Assembly: GCF_003751305.1 (NCBI RefSeq)
Contig: NZ_RJKV01000002.1
Span: 248,001 to 312,000, forward strand
DNA: 64,000 nt
Direction: 5' to 3'
Origin: Stenotrophomonas rhizophila
Lineage (GTDB): Bacteria; Pseudomonadota; Gammaproteobacteria; Xanthomonadales; Xanthomonadaceae
A model generated the notes under the pieces. That model did not search any database and had not been told where the DNA came from. It saw nothing but the letters and a program-made list of their open reading frames with translations. Positions 54,875 through 64,000 of the stretch are shown piece by piece; the first letter of the stretch is position 1, and each line of letters begins with the position of its first letter. The position numbers were made by a program, and so were the translations under genes.

Positions 54875-57800
54875 ATGGCAGCTAACGGCACGCATCGCAG
54901 GGCAGGCAGGGCGTCGGCCAGCATCGCGCATGCGGTGGCCCTGTTGGCGCTGTTGCTGCCGCCGCCGCTGCTGGCGCAGGGCTACCCCAACCCGCTCAAC
55001 AACACCGCCACGGTCACCGCACCGACCGACGTGGCCGATCCCGCATTGGGCAACAACAGCGCGACCGACAGCAACGCACTGGCGCTGCAGGCCCAGCTGA
55101 GTGTCACCAAGACCCTGCTCAGTGCCACCCCGGTCGCCGCCGGTGGGCCGGTGCAGTACCGCATCCAGGTCAACAACGCCGGCCCGTCGGCGGCCTCGGG
55201 CGTGGGCGTGGTCGACACCGTTTCCGCGCTGCTCACCAACGTCAGCTGGACCTGCCAGGCCACCACGACCGCCTCCTCGTGCGCGCAGGGCAATGGCAGT
55301 GGCAACGCGATCAACGTGCAGGTCAGTGTCGCGGTCGGCGACAGCGTGGTGCTGCTGGTCAATGGCACCGCACCCACCAGCACACCGGCCACGGTGCCGG
55401 CCAACAGCGTGTCGCTGGTGCTGCCCATCGGTACCACCGATCCGACGCCGGGCGACAACAGCGCCACCACGCCGGCCGTGCCGGTACAGGCCAATGCGCT
55501 GGTCGCCAACAACGATGCCTTCACTGCGCCGATCTCCTCGACCACGGGCGGCAGCACGCCCACCGTGCTCGGCAACGACACGCTCAACGGCGCGCCGGTG
55601 AACGGACCCGATCTGATCATCGCGCTCCAGAGCGCACCGTCCGGGTTCACCATCAACAGCGCAGGCGTGATCACCGTGCCCGCGGGTGCGGCCGCCGGGG
55701 CGACCACGCTGACCTACCAGATCTGCGAAAACACCTCGCCGACCAACTGCGCCACCGCGACGGTGAGCCTGATCATCGGCCCGACCGCGGTGAACGACAG
55801 CTTCAACGCGACCGGTGGCGTGGCGTCGCTCAGCGGCACCGTGGCCAGCAACGACAACGCACCGGCCGGCGCAACCTTCAGCGCAGTCGGCACGCCGCCG
55901 ACCGGGCTCACCCTCAACGCTGATGGCAGCTTCGTCTATGCGCCCGCCGGGGGCATCGCCACGGCGACCTCGTTCCAGTACCAGCTCTGCCTGCCGGCAC
56001 CGAATGGCGGCGTGTGCGCCACCGCGACCGCCTCGATCGTGGTCAATGCCAATGCGCTGGTGGCCGCTGAGGACACCTTCACCACGCCCCTGCCGTCCGG
56101 TGCGGGCGGGCTCACCCCGAGCGTGCTGACCAATGACACGTTCAACGGCGGCGCGGTGCCGCAGGCCCAGGTGACGATGAGCCTGGTGGGTGCGCCGGCC
56201 GGGTTTGCCATCACCGGCAACGGGGCCATCCAGGTACCGGTCACTGCGGCAGCCGGCCCGCTGGCGTTGACCTACCGCTTCTGCGAGAACGCGTTGCCGG
56301 CCAACTGTGCAACGGCCACCGCCAACCTGGTGGTGAGCCCCGATGCGGTCAACGACACGGTGACCACGCCCGGTGGCGGACAACCGGCCACTGGCAGCCT
56401 GGCCGGCAACGACAACATCGCCAGCGGCTCGGCCTACACGCTGGGCACCCCGCCCCCCCGTGGCACCGCGGTGGTCAACGCCGATGGCACCTTCAGCTAC
56501 ACGCCGATCAACGGCAACACCGGACCGGATTCGTTCACCTACCAGGTCTGCCTGCCGGCGCCGAATGTCGGCGTGTGCGATACCGCTACGGTGAGTGTGA
56601 ACGTGCAGGCCAACCTGATCGCCGCAGTCAACGACGTGTTCGTCACGCCGCTGCAGCCGGGCACCACCTCCACGATCAGCCTGCTCGGCAACGACACCCT
56701 CAACGGTGCGGCGGCCCTGCCCGCCGCGGTCACCCTGACCCTTACCGGCGCGCCGGCCGACTACGCGGTCAACACGGCAGGGCAGGTATCGGTTCCGGTG
56801 GGTGCGGCGGCCGGCGCGGTGAGCTTCAGTTACCAGGTTTGCGAACTGGCCGCGCCGACCAACTGTGCCACTGCCAATGTGCAGTTGGTGGTCGCACCCG
56901 ATGCGGTCGACGACGCGTTTTCGGCCACGGCGGGCATCGCGCTGACCGGCAATGTGGCCGGCAACGACAACGTGGGCGTAGGTGCGCAGTTCAGCCTGCT
57001 GGCCGTGGCCGCACACGGCACGGTGACGTTCAACGCCGATGGCAGCTTCAGCTACACCGCGCAGTCCGCCTATACCGGGCCGGACACCTTCCGTTACCAG
57101 GCATGCCTGCCGGCACCGAATGCCGGTATCTGCGATGCGGCCATCGCAACCATCAACGTCAGTCCCGGTGCGATCGTCGCCGGCAACGATGATTTCAGTG
57201 GCACGCCGTTGACCGGTGCTGGTGGCCTGACCGCCAGCGTGCTCGGCAACGACACCCTCAATGGCGTCGCGATCCTGCCGGCGCAGGCCACGCTGTCGCT
57301 GATCAACGCACCGCCGGCCGGCTACACGCTTGAGCCGGACGGCCAGCTGCAGGTGCCCGCCGGCGTTCCGGCCGGTCCGATCAGCCTGAGCTACCAGGTG
57401 TGCCAGGCCGGGACCAGCAACTGCGCCACCGCCTCCATCGCGGTGGTGATCGCGCCGGATGCAGTGGCCGACGCCTACACCACGCAGGTGGCCACGCCGG
57501 TCAGCGGCAACGTGGCAGTGAACGACAACGTCGCCGTCGGCACCACGTATGCAGTGTCCGGTGCCACACCTGCCGGGCTGGTGTTCAACGTCGATGGCAG
57601 CTTCACCTATACCCCGCCGGCGCAGTACACCGGTACCACCACCTTCACCTACCAGGCCTGCCTGGCCGCACCGTTGGAGGGCGTGTGCGATACCGCCACG
57701 GTCACCCTCAACGTCAATGCCGGCACGCTGGTCGCCAACGACGATGATTTCCGCAGCGCGATCCTCAATCCCGCCACCGGCGGTACCACCAACAGCGTGC

Positions 57801-60800
57801 TGGGCAACGACACCATCAACGGTGCGATTCCGCCGGCACCGGCACAGGTGATCCTGAGTCTGATCGGTGCGCCGGCCGGTTACGTGATCAACAGCAACGG
57901 CACCCTTTCGATTCCCGGCGGCGCTGCTGCCGGCGCGGTGAACGTCAGCTACCAGCTGTGCGAAGCGGCATTGCCCTCCAACTGCGACACCGGTGCGGTG
58001 CAACTGCTGCTGGCGCCGGTGGCGGTCAACGACACCTTCAGTACACTGGTCGGCGTGGCGCTGAGTGCCAGCGTGGCCGGTAATGACAACGTCCCGGTGA
58101 ACGCGGGCTTCAGCCTCAGCGGCACGGCACCGGCAGGGCTGGTGTTCAACCCCGATGGCGGCTTCACCTACACTCCGCCGGTGGCAACCCAGGGCGCGGT
58201 GACGTTCGCCTACCTGACGTGCCTGCCTGCACCAGACACCGCGGTGTGCTCGGGTGGGACTGCGACGATCAATGTCAACGCCGGTACGCTGGTCGCCAAC
58301 GACGATGATTTCCGCGCAACGCCGATCGATCCCGCCACGGGTGGCAGCGCCGGATCGGTGCTGGGCAATGATGGCCTCAACGGTACGGTACCGCCCGCGT
58401 CGGCCGATGTGCTGCTCAGCCTGATCGGTGCGCCGCCGGGGTACACGCTGTTGGCCGACGGCACACTGACGATCGGCAGTGGCGTGCCGGCCGGTGCGGT
58501 GACGCTCACCTATCAGCTGTGCGAAGCGGCGCTGCCCAGCAACTGCGACTCGGCGCAGATCAGCGTGGTGGTGTCGCCGCTCGCCGCCGCCGATGTCTTC
58601 TCCACCCCGGTGGGACAGTTGCTGGCAGGCACCGTCGGCAGCAACGACAACGTGCCCACCGGCGCAGTATTCCGAGTCACCGGCACCGTGCCGGACGGAT
58701 TGGAGTTCGGCACGGACGGCACCTTCCTCTACACCCCACCAGTGGGCGTCACCGGGCCCGTCGCGTTCACCTACACGGTCTGCCTGCCGGCACCGGACAG
58801 CGCGCAGTGCAGCAGTGCCAGTGCCACGATCAACGTCAACGCCGGCACCCTGGTCGCGTTGGACGACGACTTCAGCGCCACCCCGCTGTCGCCCGGCAGC
58901 GGCAGCGCGACCAGCGTGCTGCTCAATGACAGTCTCAATGGCACCACGCCGCCGGCGGCAGGCAGCGTTCTGCTCAGCCTGGTCGGTGCGCCGGCCGGTT
59001 ATACCCTCGATGCCAACGGCCTGCTGCAGGTGCCCGTCGGCGCCACCGGCGGTGCCACGGTTCTGACCTATCAGGTGTGCGAGGCGGTGCTGCCCGGCAA
59101 CTGCGCCAGCGCGACCATCCGCCTGGTGGTCACCCCCTCGGCTACCAATGACACGTTCTCGACGGCGGCCGGGCAGGCGCTCAACGGCAACGTAGGTGAC
59201 AACGACAACGTGCCGGCGGGCGCGGTGTTCAGCGTCACCGGCACAGTGCCGGCGGGGCTGTCGTTCACCCCGTCGGGCAGCTTCAGCTACGTGCCGCCGG
59301 TGGGTGGCGCTACGCCGGTGAACTTCGATTACCAGGTCTGTCTGCCAGCGCCGAACGCGGCCCTGTGTGCCACTGCCAGCGCCAGCATCGCCATCACCGT
59401 GGGCACCCTGGCCGCCAACGATGACGATTTCAGCGCCACGCCGATCAATCCGGTGACCGGTGGCAGCACTACCTCGGTGTTGGCCAACGACGCGCTCAAC
59501 GGTGCGACGCCGCCGGCCGTGGCCGATGTGCAGGTCGCGCTGGTGGGTGCGCCGGCCGGGCTGGCGATCACCGCAGAGGGGGCGGTGACGGTGGCACCCG
59601 GAACGCCTGCGGGAGTGAAGAACCTGACGTATCAGCTGTGCGAAGCGGCGGCACCGGCCAACTGCGCCATCGCCACGGTACGCCTGGTGGTTGCGCCATC
59701 GGCAGTGGACGATGCGCTGTCCACCCCCGCCGGGCAGGTACTGAACGGCTCGGTGGCCAGCAACGACAATGCGCCGGCAGGGGCACAGTTCACGGTGCTC
59801 AACATCCCGCCGGACAACCTGGTGCTGGCGGCCGACGGTACCTTCAGCTACACGCCGTCGGCCGGTTTCACCGGGGCCATCACCTTCGACTATCGTGTCT
59901 GCCTGCCCGCGCCGGATGCCGCGGCATGCGCCACCGCGACCGCGACGATCAACGTCAACAGCGGCACCCTGGTGGCGATCGACGACAGCTTCACCACTCC
60001 GCTCGCGCCGGGTGCCGCGTCGCCGTCCGTGCTGACCAACGACACCCTCAACAGCGCCACGCCGGTGGCCGCTGAGGTGGTCCTGTCGTTGGTTGGTGCA
60101 CCGACCGGTTTTGCGATCGCCGCCGATGGCACGGTCACCGTGGCGGCGGGTGCGCCGGCCGGTGTGACCACGCTGACCTACCAGATCTGCGAAGCGGCCG
60201 CGTCGACCAACTGTGCCACCGCCAGCATCGCGCTGGTGGTCGCCCCGGCGCCGGCCAACGATGCCTTCACCGTGCAGGCCGGACAGACGCTCAGCGCCAA
60301 CGTGGCGGGCAACGACAACATGCCGATCGGTACGCTCTACACGCTGCAGGGCACGCCGCCGGCAGGCGTGACGTTCGCCACCGATGGCAGCTTCACGTAT
60401 GCGCCGCCGGCCGGCACCACCAGCCCGGCCAGCTTCGTCTACCAGGCCTGCCTGCCCGCGCCGAACAGCGCCGTGTGCGGCACGGCCACGGCCACCTTGA
60501 ACATCAACAACGGCCTGCTGGTGCCCGCCGACGACAGCTTCGGAGCGATCGCGCCGGGTACCAGCACGCCGAGCGTGCTGACCAATGACGCGCTCAACGG
60601 GGTGACCCCGCCAGCCGCCGCCAGCGTGACGCTGTCGCTGGTCGGCGCGCCCACCGGGTTCACGCTCACTTCCAACGGCACGCTTTCGGTGGCGGCGAAC
60701 GCGCCCACCGGCGCCATCGTGCTGCTCTACCAGATCTGCGAAGTGGCGGCCGCCAACAACTGCGCCACCGCCAACATCGCCCTGGTGGTGCGTCCGGTGC

Positions 60801-63800
60801 CGCTTGATGACGTGATCGCGGTGCCGTCCGGCCAGCCCAGCACCGGCAGCGTGTCGGCCAACGACAACATGCCGGCCGGTTCCAGCTGGAGTGTGGCATC
60901 GCCGCCGCAGGGCCTGGTGTTCAACAGCAACGGCAGCTTCACCTACACGTCGCCGGCCGGCACCATCGGCCCGGTCACCTTCGACTACCAGGCCTGCCTG
61001 CCCGCACCTGACGCAGCTGTGTGCGGTACCGCCACGGCGACCTTGAACATCAGCGTCAATGCGGTGGTGGCCAACGACGATACCTTCGCCGCTCCGGTCA
61101 GTGTCGGCTCCGCCACGCCCAGCGTGTTGACCAACGATTCGCTCAACGGCGTCACTCCGCCGGCGTCTGCCACCGTGCAGCTGCTGCTGGTCGGGGCGCC
61201 GGCTGGCTTCGTGATCAACAACGATGGCACCGTGCAGGTCCCGGCCGGGGTGAGCGCCGGCGCCACGCTGCTGACCTACCAGGTGTGCGAGACCGCCTCG
61301 CCGACCAACTGCGACACCGCCGTGATCCGCTTCGTGGTCACGCCGATGCCGCAGAACGACGCCTTCGCCGTGCAGGCAGGCGAGACGATCACCAGCGGCA
61401 GCGTTGCCACCAATGACAGCATGCCGGCCGGTTCGAGCTGGGCCGTGCAGGGCACCGCGCCGACCGGGCTGGTGTTCAACAGCAACGGCAGCTTCAGTTA
61501 CACCCCGCCGGTCGGTACCGCCGGCGCGGTGACCTTCACCTACCAGACCTGCCTGCCCGCGCCCAATAGTGGGGTGTGCGGTCTCGCCACGGCGACCGTC
61601 AACGTCAACCTCGGCACGCTGGTTGCTGGCGACGACAGTTTCATCGGTATTGCGCCGGGCGCAGCCACGCCCAGCGTACTGGCCAACGATGCACTCAACA
61701 CGGTGAGCCCGCCCGCACCGGGCAGCGTGCAGCTGAGCCTGGTCGGTGCACCTGTCGGGTACGGCATCGCCACCGACGGCACGATCAGCGTGCCGCTGAC
61801 GGTGACCTCCGGCCCGGCCACGCTGACCTACCAGATCTGCGAAACCGCTGCGCCGTCCAACTGTGATACCGCCACGGTCTCGCTGGTGATCGCACCTGCG
61901 CCGCAGGACGATGCCTACGCGGTGCAGGTCGGCGGCACGATCAGCAACGGCAATGTCGGCGCCAATGACAGCCTGCCCACCGGGTCCACCTGGGCGGTGC
62001 AGGGCACCGCACCAGCCGGCCTGACCTTCAATGCCGACAGCACGTTCACCTATACGCCGCCGCTCGGCACCGCCAGCCCGGTGACGTTCACCTACCAGGC
62101 CTGCCTGCCCGCGCCGGATGCCGCCCTGTGCAACACCGCCACCGTCACGCTCAACGTCAACACCGGCACCTTGGTCGCCGTCGACGACACCCTCGGCGAG
62201 ATCGTCGCCGGCGGCACGTCCAGCACCAGCGTGCTGGCCAACGACGCCCTCAATGCGGTCAGCCCGCCCGCTCCGGGCGACGTGCAGCTGAGCCTGGTGG
62301 GCGCACCGGCCGGGTTTGCCATCACCATGGCAGGCACCATCAGCGTGGCGACCGGCGTGGTATCGGGCAGCACCACGCTGACCTACCAGATCTGCGAGGC
62401 AGCTGCGCCGAGCAACTGCGACACCGCCACCGTCACACTCATCGTGACCCCCACGCCGCAGGACGATGCCTTCACCGTGCAGGCCGGGCAGAGCCTGAGC
62501 AACAGCGTGGCCAGCAATGACAGCATGCCGGCCGGTGCGACGTTCGCGGTGCAGGGCCCGCTGCCGACCGGCCTGGTCTTCACTCCGGACGGTTCGTTCA
62601 CCTATACACCGGCGGCCGGCACGCCGAGTCCGGTCACCTTCACCTACCAGGCCTGCCTGCCGGCTCCGACGTCGCTGTGTGCCACGGCCACTGTCACCCT
62701 GAACATCGCCAACGGCACGCTGCTCGCCGGCAACGACACGCTGAGTGGCGTGGCGCCGGGCACCACCTCGGCGGCGAGCGTGCTGGCCAACGACAGCCTC
62801 AATGGTGTCTCACCGCCGGCGTCGGCCAGCGTTGTGCTGAGCCTGGTCGGTGCGCCGGGTGGGTTTGCGATCACGCCCAGCGGCACCATCGCCGTGTCCG
62901 CCGGGGTCAGTGCCGGTCCCACCACGCTGACCTACCAGATCTGCGAAGCGGCGGCGCCGGGCAACTGCGCCACCGCCAGCGTTACCGTGATCGTCAGCCC
63001 GGCCCCACAGAACGACGCGTTCTCGGTGCAGGCCGGACAGACACTGAGCAGCAGCGTGGCCGCCAACGACGCCATGCCGGCCGGCTCCACCTGGGCCGTG
63101 CAGGGCATGCCACCGGCAGGGCTGACCTTCACTTCCGATGGCAGCTTCACCTATGCCCCGCCGGTCGGTGCGGTGTCGCCGGTGGGCTTTACCTACCAGG
63201 CCTGCCTGCCGGCGCCGAACAACAGTCTGTGCGCGACCGCCACCGTCACCCTCAACATCAACAACGGCACGCTGAGCGCGGGCGATGACACCTTGACCGG
63301 CGTGCTGCCCGGGGCGACCACGGGCAGCAGCGTACTTGGCAACGACAGCGTCAATGGGGTGTCGCCGCCAGCGGCCGGCGATGTGATCCTCAGCCTGGTC
63401 GGCGCACCAGGTGGTTTCACCCTCAATCCCGACGGCACGATCAGTGTCGGCAGTGGCGTCGGTTCCGGGCCGACCACGATCACCTACCAGATCTGCGAAG
63501 CGGCTGCGCCGTCCAACTGCGACACCGCCAGTGTCACCGTGGTGGTGACCCCCGCACCGCAGAACGATGCCTTCGCGGTGCAGGCGGGGCAGACCTTGAC
63601 CAACACCGTTGCCGCCAACGACAACACCCCGGCCGGTGCGCTCTACACGCTGCAGGGTACCGCGCCGGCAGGGCTGCTGTTCACCCCGGATGGCAGTTTC
63701 ACCTACACGCCTGCCGTTGGCGTGACCGGTCCGGTCAGCGTGGCCTACCAGGTCTGCCTGCCGGCCCCGAACGCGAGCCTGTGTGGACAGGCAATCGTCA

Positions 63801-64000
63801 CCATCAGCATCAACAACGGCCAACTGGTGGCCGCTGACGACACCTTGACCGGCGTTGCACCGGGGACCACCTCCGCTGCCAGCGTGTTGGCCAATGACAG
63901 CCTCAACGGCGTGTCGCCGCCAGCGGCTGGCGATGTGGTGCTGAGTCTGGTCGGCGCACCTGCCGGTTTCAGCATCGGAACCGACGGCAGGATCATCGTG
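54875..64000 (+). CDS. Giant secreted repetitive surface protein (partial, runs off window)
   Basis: An open frame of at least 3042 residues begins at the ATG at 54875 with GAGG eight bases upstream. It has no stop at any position I checked across the window. A signal peptide ends LLPPPLLAQG. Residues directly after it (PNPLNNTATVTAPTDVADP) look like the end of a DUF11 domain, and a second DUF11 domain follows. From about 55494 the protein alternates A and B modules of about 95 and 90 residues, 15 full pairs and one partial A. B modules resemble tandem-95 or Big_9 repeats. Each module has a close cysteine pair, C-x7-C in A and C-x8-C in B. The C-terminus, and so the anchoring or secretion system, is outside the window. 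Confidence 0.8.
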   Translation, partial: MAANGTHRRAGRASASIAHAVALLALLLPPPLLAQGYPNPLNNTATVTAPTDVADPALGNNSATDSNALALQAQLSVTKTLLSATPVAAGGPVQYRIQVNNAGPSAASGVGVVDTVSALLTNVSWTCQATTTASSCAQGNGSGNAINVQVSVAVGDSVVLLVNGTAPTSTPATVPANSVSLVLPIGTTDPTPGDNSATTPAVPVQANALVANNDAFTAPISSTTGGSTPTVLGNDTLNGAPVNGPDLIIALQSAPSGFTINSAGVITVPAGAAAGATTLTYQICENTSPTNCATATVSLIIGPTAVNDSFNATGGVASLSGTVASNDNAPAGATFSAVGTPPTGLTLNADGSFVYAPAGGIATATSFQYQLCLPAPNGGVCATATASIVVNANALVAAEDTFTTPLPSGAGGLTPSVLTNDTFNGGAVPQAQVTMSLVGAPAGFAITGNGAIQVPVTAAAGPLALTYRFCENALPANCATATANLVVSPDAVNDTVTTPGGGQPATGSLAGNDNIASGSAYTLGTPPPRGTAVVNADGTFSYTPINGNTGPDSFTYQVCLPAPNVGVCDTATVSVNVQANLIAAVNDVFVTPLQPGTTSTISLLGNDTLNGAAALPAAVTLTLTGAPADYAVNTAGQVSVPVGAAAGAVSFSYQVCELAAPTNCATANVQLVVAPDAVDDAFSATAGIALTGNVAGNDNVGVGAQFSLLAVAAHGTVTFNADGSFSYTAQSAYTGPDTFRYQACLPAPNAGICDAAIATINVSPGAIVAGNDDFSGTPLTGAGGLTASVLGNDTLNGVAILPAQATLSLINAPPAGYTLEPDGQLQVPAGVPAGPISLSYQVCQAGTSNCATASIAVVIAPDAVADAYTTQVATPVSGNVAVNDNVAVGTTYAVSGATPAGLVFNVDGSFTYTPPAQYTGTTTFTYQACLAAPLEGVCDTATVTLNVNAGTLVANDDDFRSAILNPATGGTTNSVLGNDTINGAIPPAPAQVILSLIGAPAGYVINSNGTLSIPGGAAAGAVNVSYQLCEAALPSNCDTGAVQLLLAPVAVNDTFSTLVGVALSASVAGNDNVPVNAGFSLSGTAPAGLVFNPDGGFTYTPPVATQGAVTFAYLTCLPAPDTAVCSGGTATINVNAGTLVANDDDFRATPIDPATGGSAGSVLGNDGLNGTVPPASADVLLSLIGAPPGYTLLADGTLTIGSGVPAGAVTLTYQLCEAALPSNCDSAQISVVVSPLAAADVFSTPVGQLLAGTVGSNDNVPTGAVFRVTGTVPDGLEFGTDGTFLYTPPVGVTGPVAFTYTVCLPAPDSAQCSSASATINVNAGTLVALDDDFSATPLSPGSGSATSVLLNDSLNGTTPPAAGSVLLSLVGAPAGYTLDANGLLQVPVGATGGATVLTYQVCEAVLPGNCASATIRLVVTPSATNDTFSTAAGQALNGNVGDNDNVPAGAVFSVTGTVPAGLSFTPSGSFSYVPPVGGATPVNFDYQVCLPAPNAALCATASASIAITVGTLAANDDDFSATPINPVTGGSTTSVLANDALNGATPPAVADVQVALVGAPAGLAITAEGAVTVAPGTPAGVKNLTYQLCEAAAPANCAIATVRLVVAPSAVDDALSTPAGQVLNGSVASNDNAPAGAQFTVLNIPPDNLVLAADGTFSYTPSAGFTGAITFDYRVCLPAPDAAACATATATINVNSGTLVAIDDSFTTPLAPGAASPSVLTNDTLNSATPVAAEVVLSLVGAPTGFAIAADGTVTVAAGAPAGVTTLTYQICEAAASTNCATASIALVVAPAPANDAFTVQAGQTLSANVAGNDNMPIGTLYTLQGTPPAGVTFATDGSFTYAPPAGTTSPASFVYQACLPAPNSAVCGTATATLNINNGLLVPADDSFGAIAPGTSTPSVLTNDALNGVTPPAAASVTLSLVGAPTGFTLTSNGTLSVAANAPTGAIVLLYQICEVAAANNCATANIALVVRPVPLDDVIAVPSGQPSTGSVSANDNMPAGSSWSVASPPQGLVFNSNGSFTYTSPAGTIGPVTFDYQACLPAPDAAVCGTATATLNISVNAVVANDDTFAAPVSVGSATPSVLTNDSLNGVTPPASATVQLLLVGAPAGFVINNDGTVQVPAGVSAGATLLTYQVCETASPTNCDTAVIRFVVTPMPQNDAFAVQAGETITSGSVATNDSMPAGSSWAVQGTAPTGLVFNSNGSFSYTPPVGTAGAVTFTYQTCLPAPNSGVCGLATATVNVNLGTLVAGDDSFIGIAPGAATPSVLANDALNTVSPPAPGSVQLSLVGAPVGYGIATDGTISVPLTVTSGPATLTYQICETAAPSNCDTATVSLVIAPAPQDDAYAVQVGGTISNGNVGANDSLPTGSTWAVQGTAPAGLTFNADSTFTYTPPLGTASPVTFTYQACLPAPDAALCNTATVTLNVNTGTLVAVDDTLGEIVAGGTSSTSVLANDALNAVSPPAPGDVQLSLVGAPAGFAITMAGTISVATGVVSGSTTLTYQICEAAAPSNCDTATVTLIVTPTPQDDAFTVQAGQSLSNSVASNDSMPAGATFAVQGPLPTGLVFTPDGSFTYTPAAGTPSPVTFTYQACLPAPTSLCATATVTLNIANGTLLAGNDTLSGVAPGTTSAASVLANDSLNGVSPPASASVVLSLVGAPGGFAITPSGTIAVSAGVSAGPTTLTYQICEAAAPGNCATASVTVIVSPAPQNDAFSVQAGQTLSSSVAANDAMPAGSTWAVQGMPPAGLTFTSDGSFTYAPPVGAVSPVGFTYQACLPAPNNSLCATATVTLNINNGTLSAGDDTLTGVLPGATTGSSVLGNDSVNGVSPPAAGDVILSLVGAPGGFTLNPDGTISVGSGVGSGPTTITYQICEAAAPSNCDTASVTVVVTPAPQNDAFAVQAGQTLTNTVAANDNTPAGALYTLQGTAPAGLLFTPDGSFTYTPAVGVTGPVSVAYQVCLPAPNASLCGQAIVTISINNGQLVAADDTLTGVAPGTTSAASVLANDSLNGVSPPAAGDVVLSLVGAPAGFSIGTDGRIIV
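55494..64000 (+). repeat. Alternating A/B protein-coding repeat array
   Basis: A modules begin near 55500, 56053, 56613, 57170, 57725, 58288, 58852, 59408, 59968, 60515, 61063, 61618, 62170, 62726, 63277 and 63817. The step is 540-564 bases, always a full A-B pair. A modules contain L(V/L)ANDD and S-V-L-NDxLN motifs, and B modules contain ADGSF-Y-P and YQxCLPAP. The DNA is diverged between copies, so it is an old array rather than a recent slippage product. Confidence 0.8.

Noticed and set aside
54758..58003. Long minus-strand open frame of 1081 residues.
   Set aside because: It lies opposite the giant repetitive gene. The composition is Gly/Arg/His-rich with no domain, and it arises from the high-GC codon bias of the plus strand. 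The plus strand has a signal peptide and regular modules.
55494..64000. CRISPR or satellite repeat array.
   Set aside because: The 540-564 base period is in frame, codes for alternating modules with conserved cysteines and has no short constant repeats with unique spacers.

Overview
The window is chromosomal DNA of a high-GC gammaproteobacterium of the Xanthomonadaceae/Lysobacteraceae, most probably Stenotrophomonas or a close relative. The evidence is a Clp-type CRP homologue, GTAG-headed palindromes of the SMAG (Stenotrophomonas GTAG) type between genes, a SmeIJK/MdtABC-like RND operon, monomeric isocitrate dehydrogenase next to aceK, and the trxA-rho / rhlB arrangement. I see no prophage, integrase, transposase, CRISPR array or rRNA. 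Most of the window is ordinary core genome. The accessory character rises in the last 12 kb.

Layout. 1-7.2 kb: TauE/SafE transporter, clp, speD, a guanidine-II-like riboswitch with terminator in front of an SMR guanidinium exporter, coq7, rplM-rpsI, a cluster of stem-loops, tRNA-Gln and tRNA-Met, rppH, and bfd-bfr (iron). 7.2-16.7 kb: a hybrid histidine kinase with a FimX-like degenerate GGDEF-EAL protein, DUF4126, a coiled-coil membrane protein with a bactofilin, erpA (start codon buried in a hairpin), nudC, ampE, and a DUF2752/CD225 pair. 16.7-31.3 kb: an MFS-acyltransferase fusion, a YccS-like protein, a TonB-dependent siderophore receptor with a possible Fur box, and a three-gene RND efflux operon (adaptor plus two permeases). 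31.5-39.2 kb: M20 amidohydrolase, queF, a small LysM protein, a lipoprotein, monomeric icd and aceK. 39.2-43.7 kb: three tandem paralogues with TonB-C-like modules, then a diguanylate cyclase. 43.8-51.9 kb: rho, trxA, rhlB, ftsEX, a tandem receiver protein and ung. 51.9-64 kb: an XRE regulator facing a secreted DUF11 protein, followed by a giant repetitive secreted protein that runs off the window.

The giant gene starts at 54875 and stays in one frame to the end of the window (at least 3042 residues). It has a Sec-type signal peptide and alternating A and B beta-sandwich-like modules, each with a closely spaced cysteine pair. Its first residues look like the missing C-terminal end of the DUF11 domain that closes the upstream gene, so the two genes may descend from one.

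Signals most worth following are the guanidine-II-like aptamer overlapping a terminator, the cysteine-paired giant surface protein and its split DUF11 domain, the three TonB-C-like paralogues, the hairpin over the erpA start, the hexamer-encoded Gly-Gln tract in Rho, and several palindromic repeat families (one of which supplies a stop codon). All statements on function are from reading the sequence and remembered family features. No database search was run.
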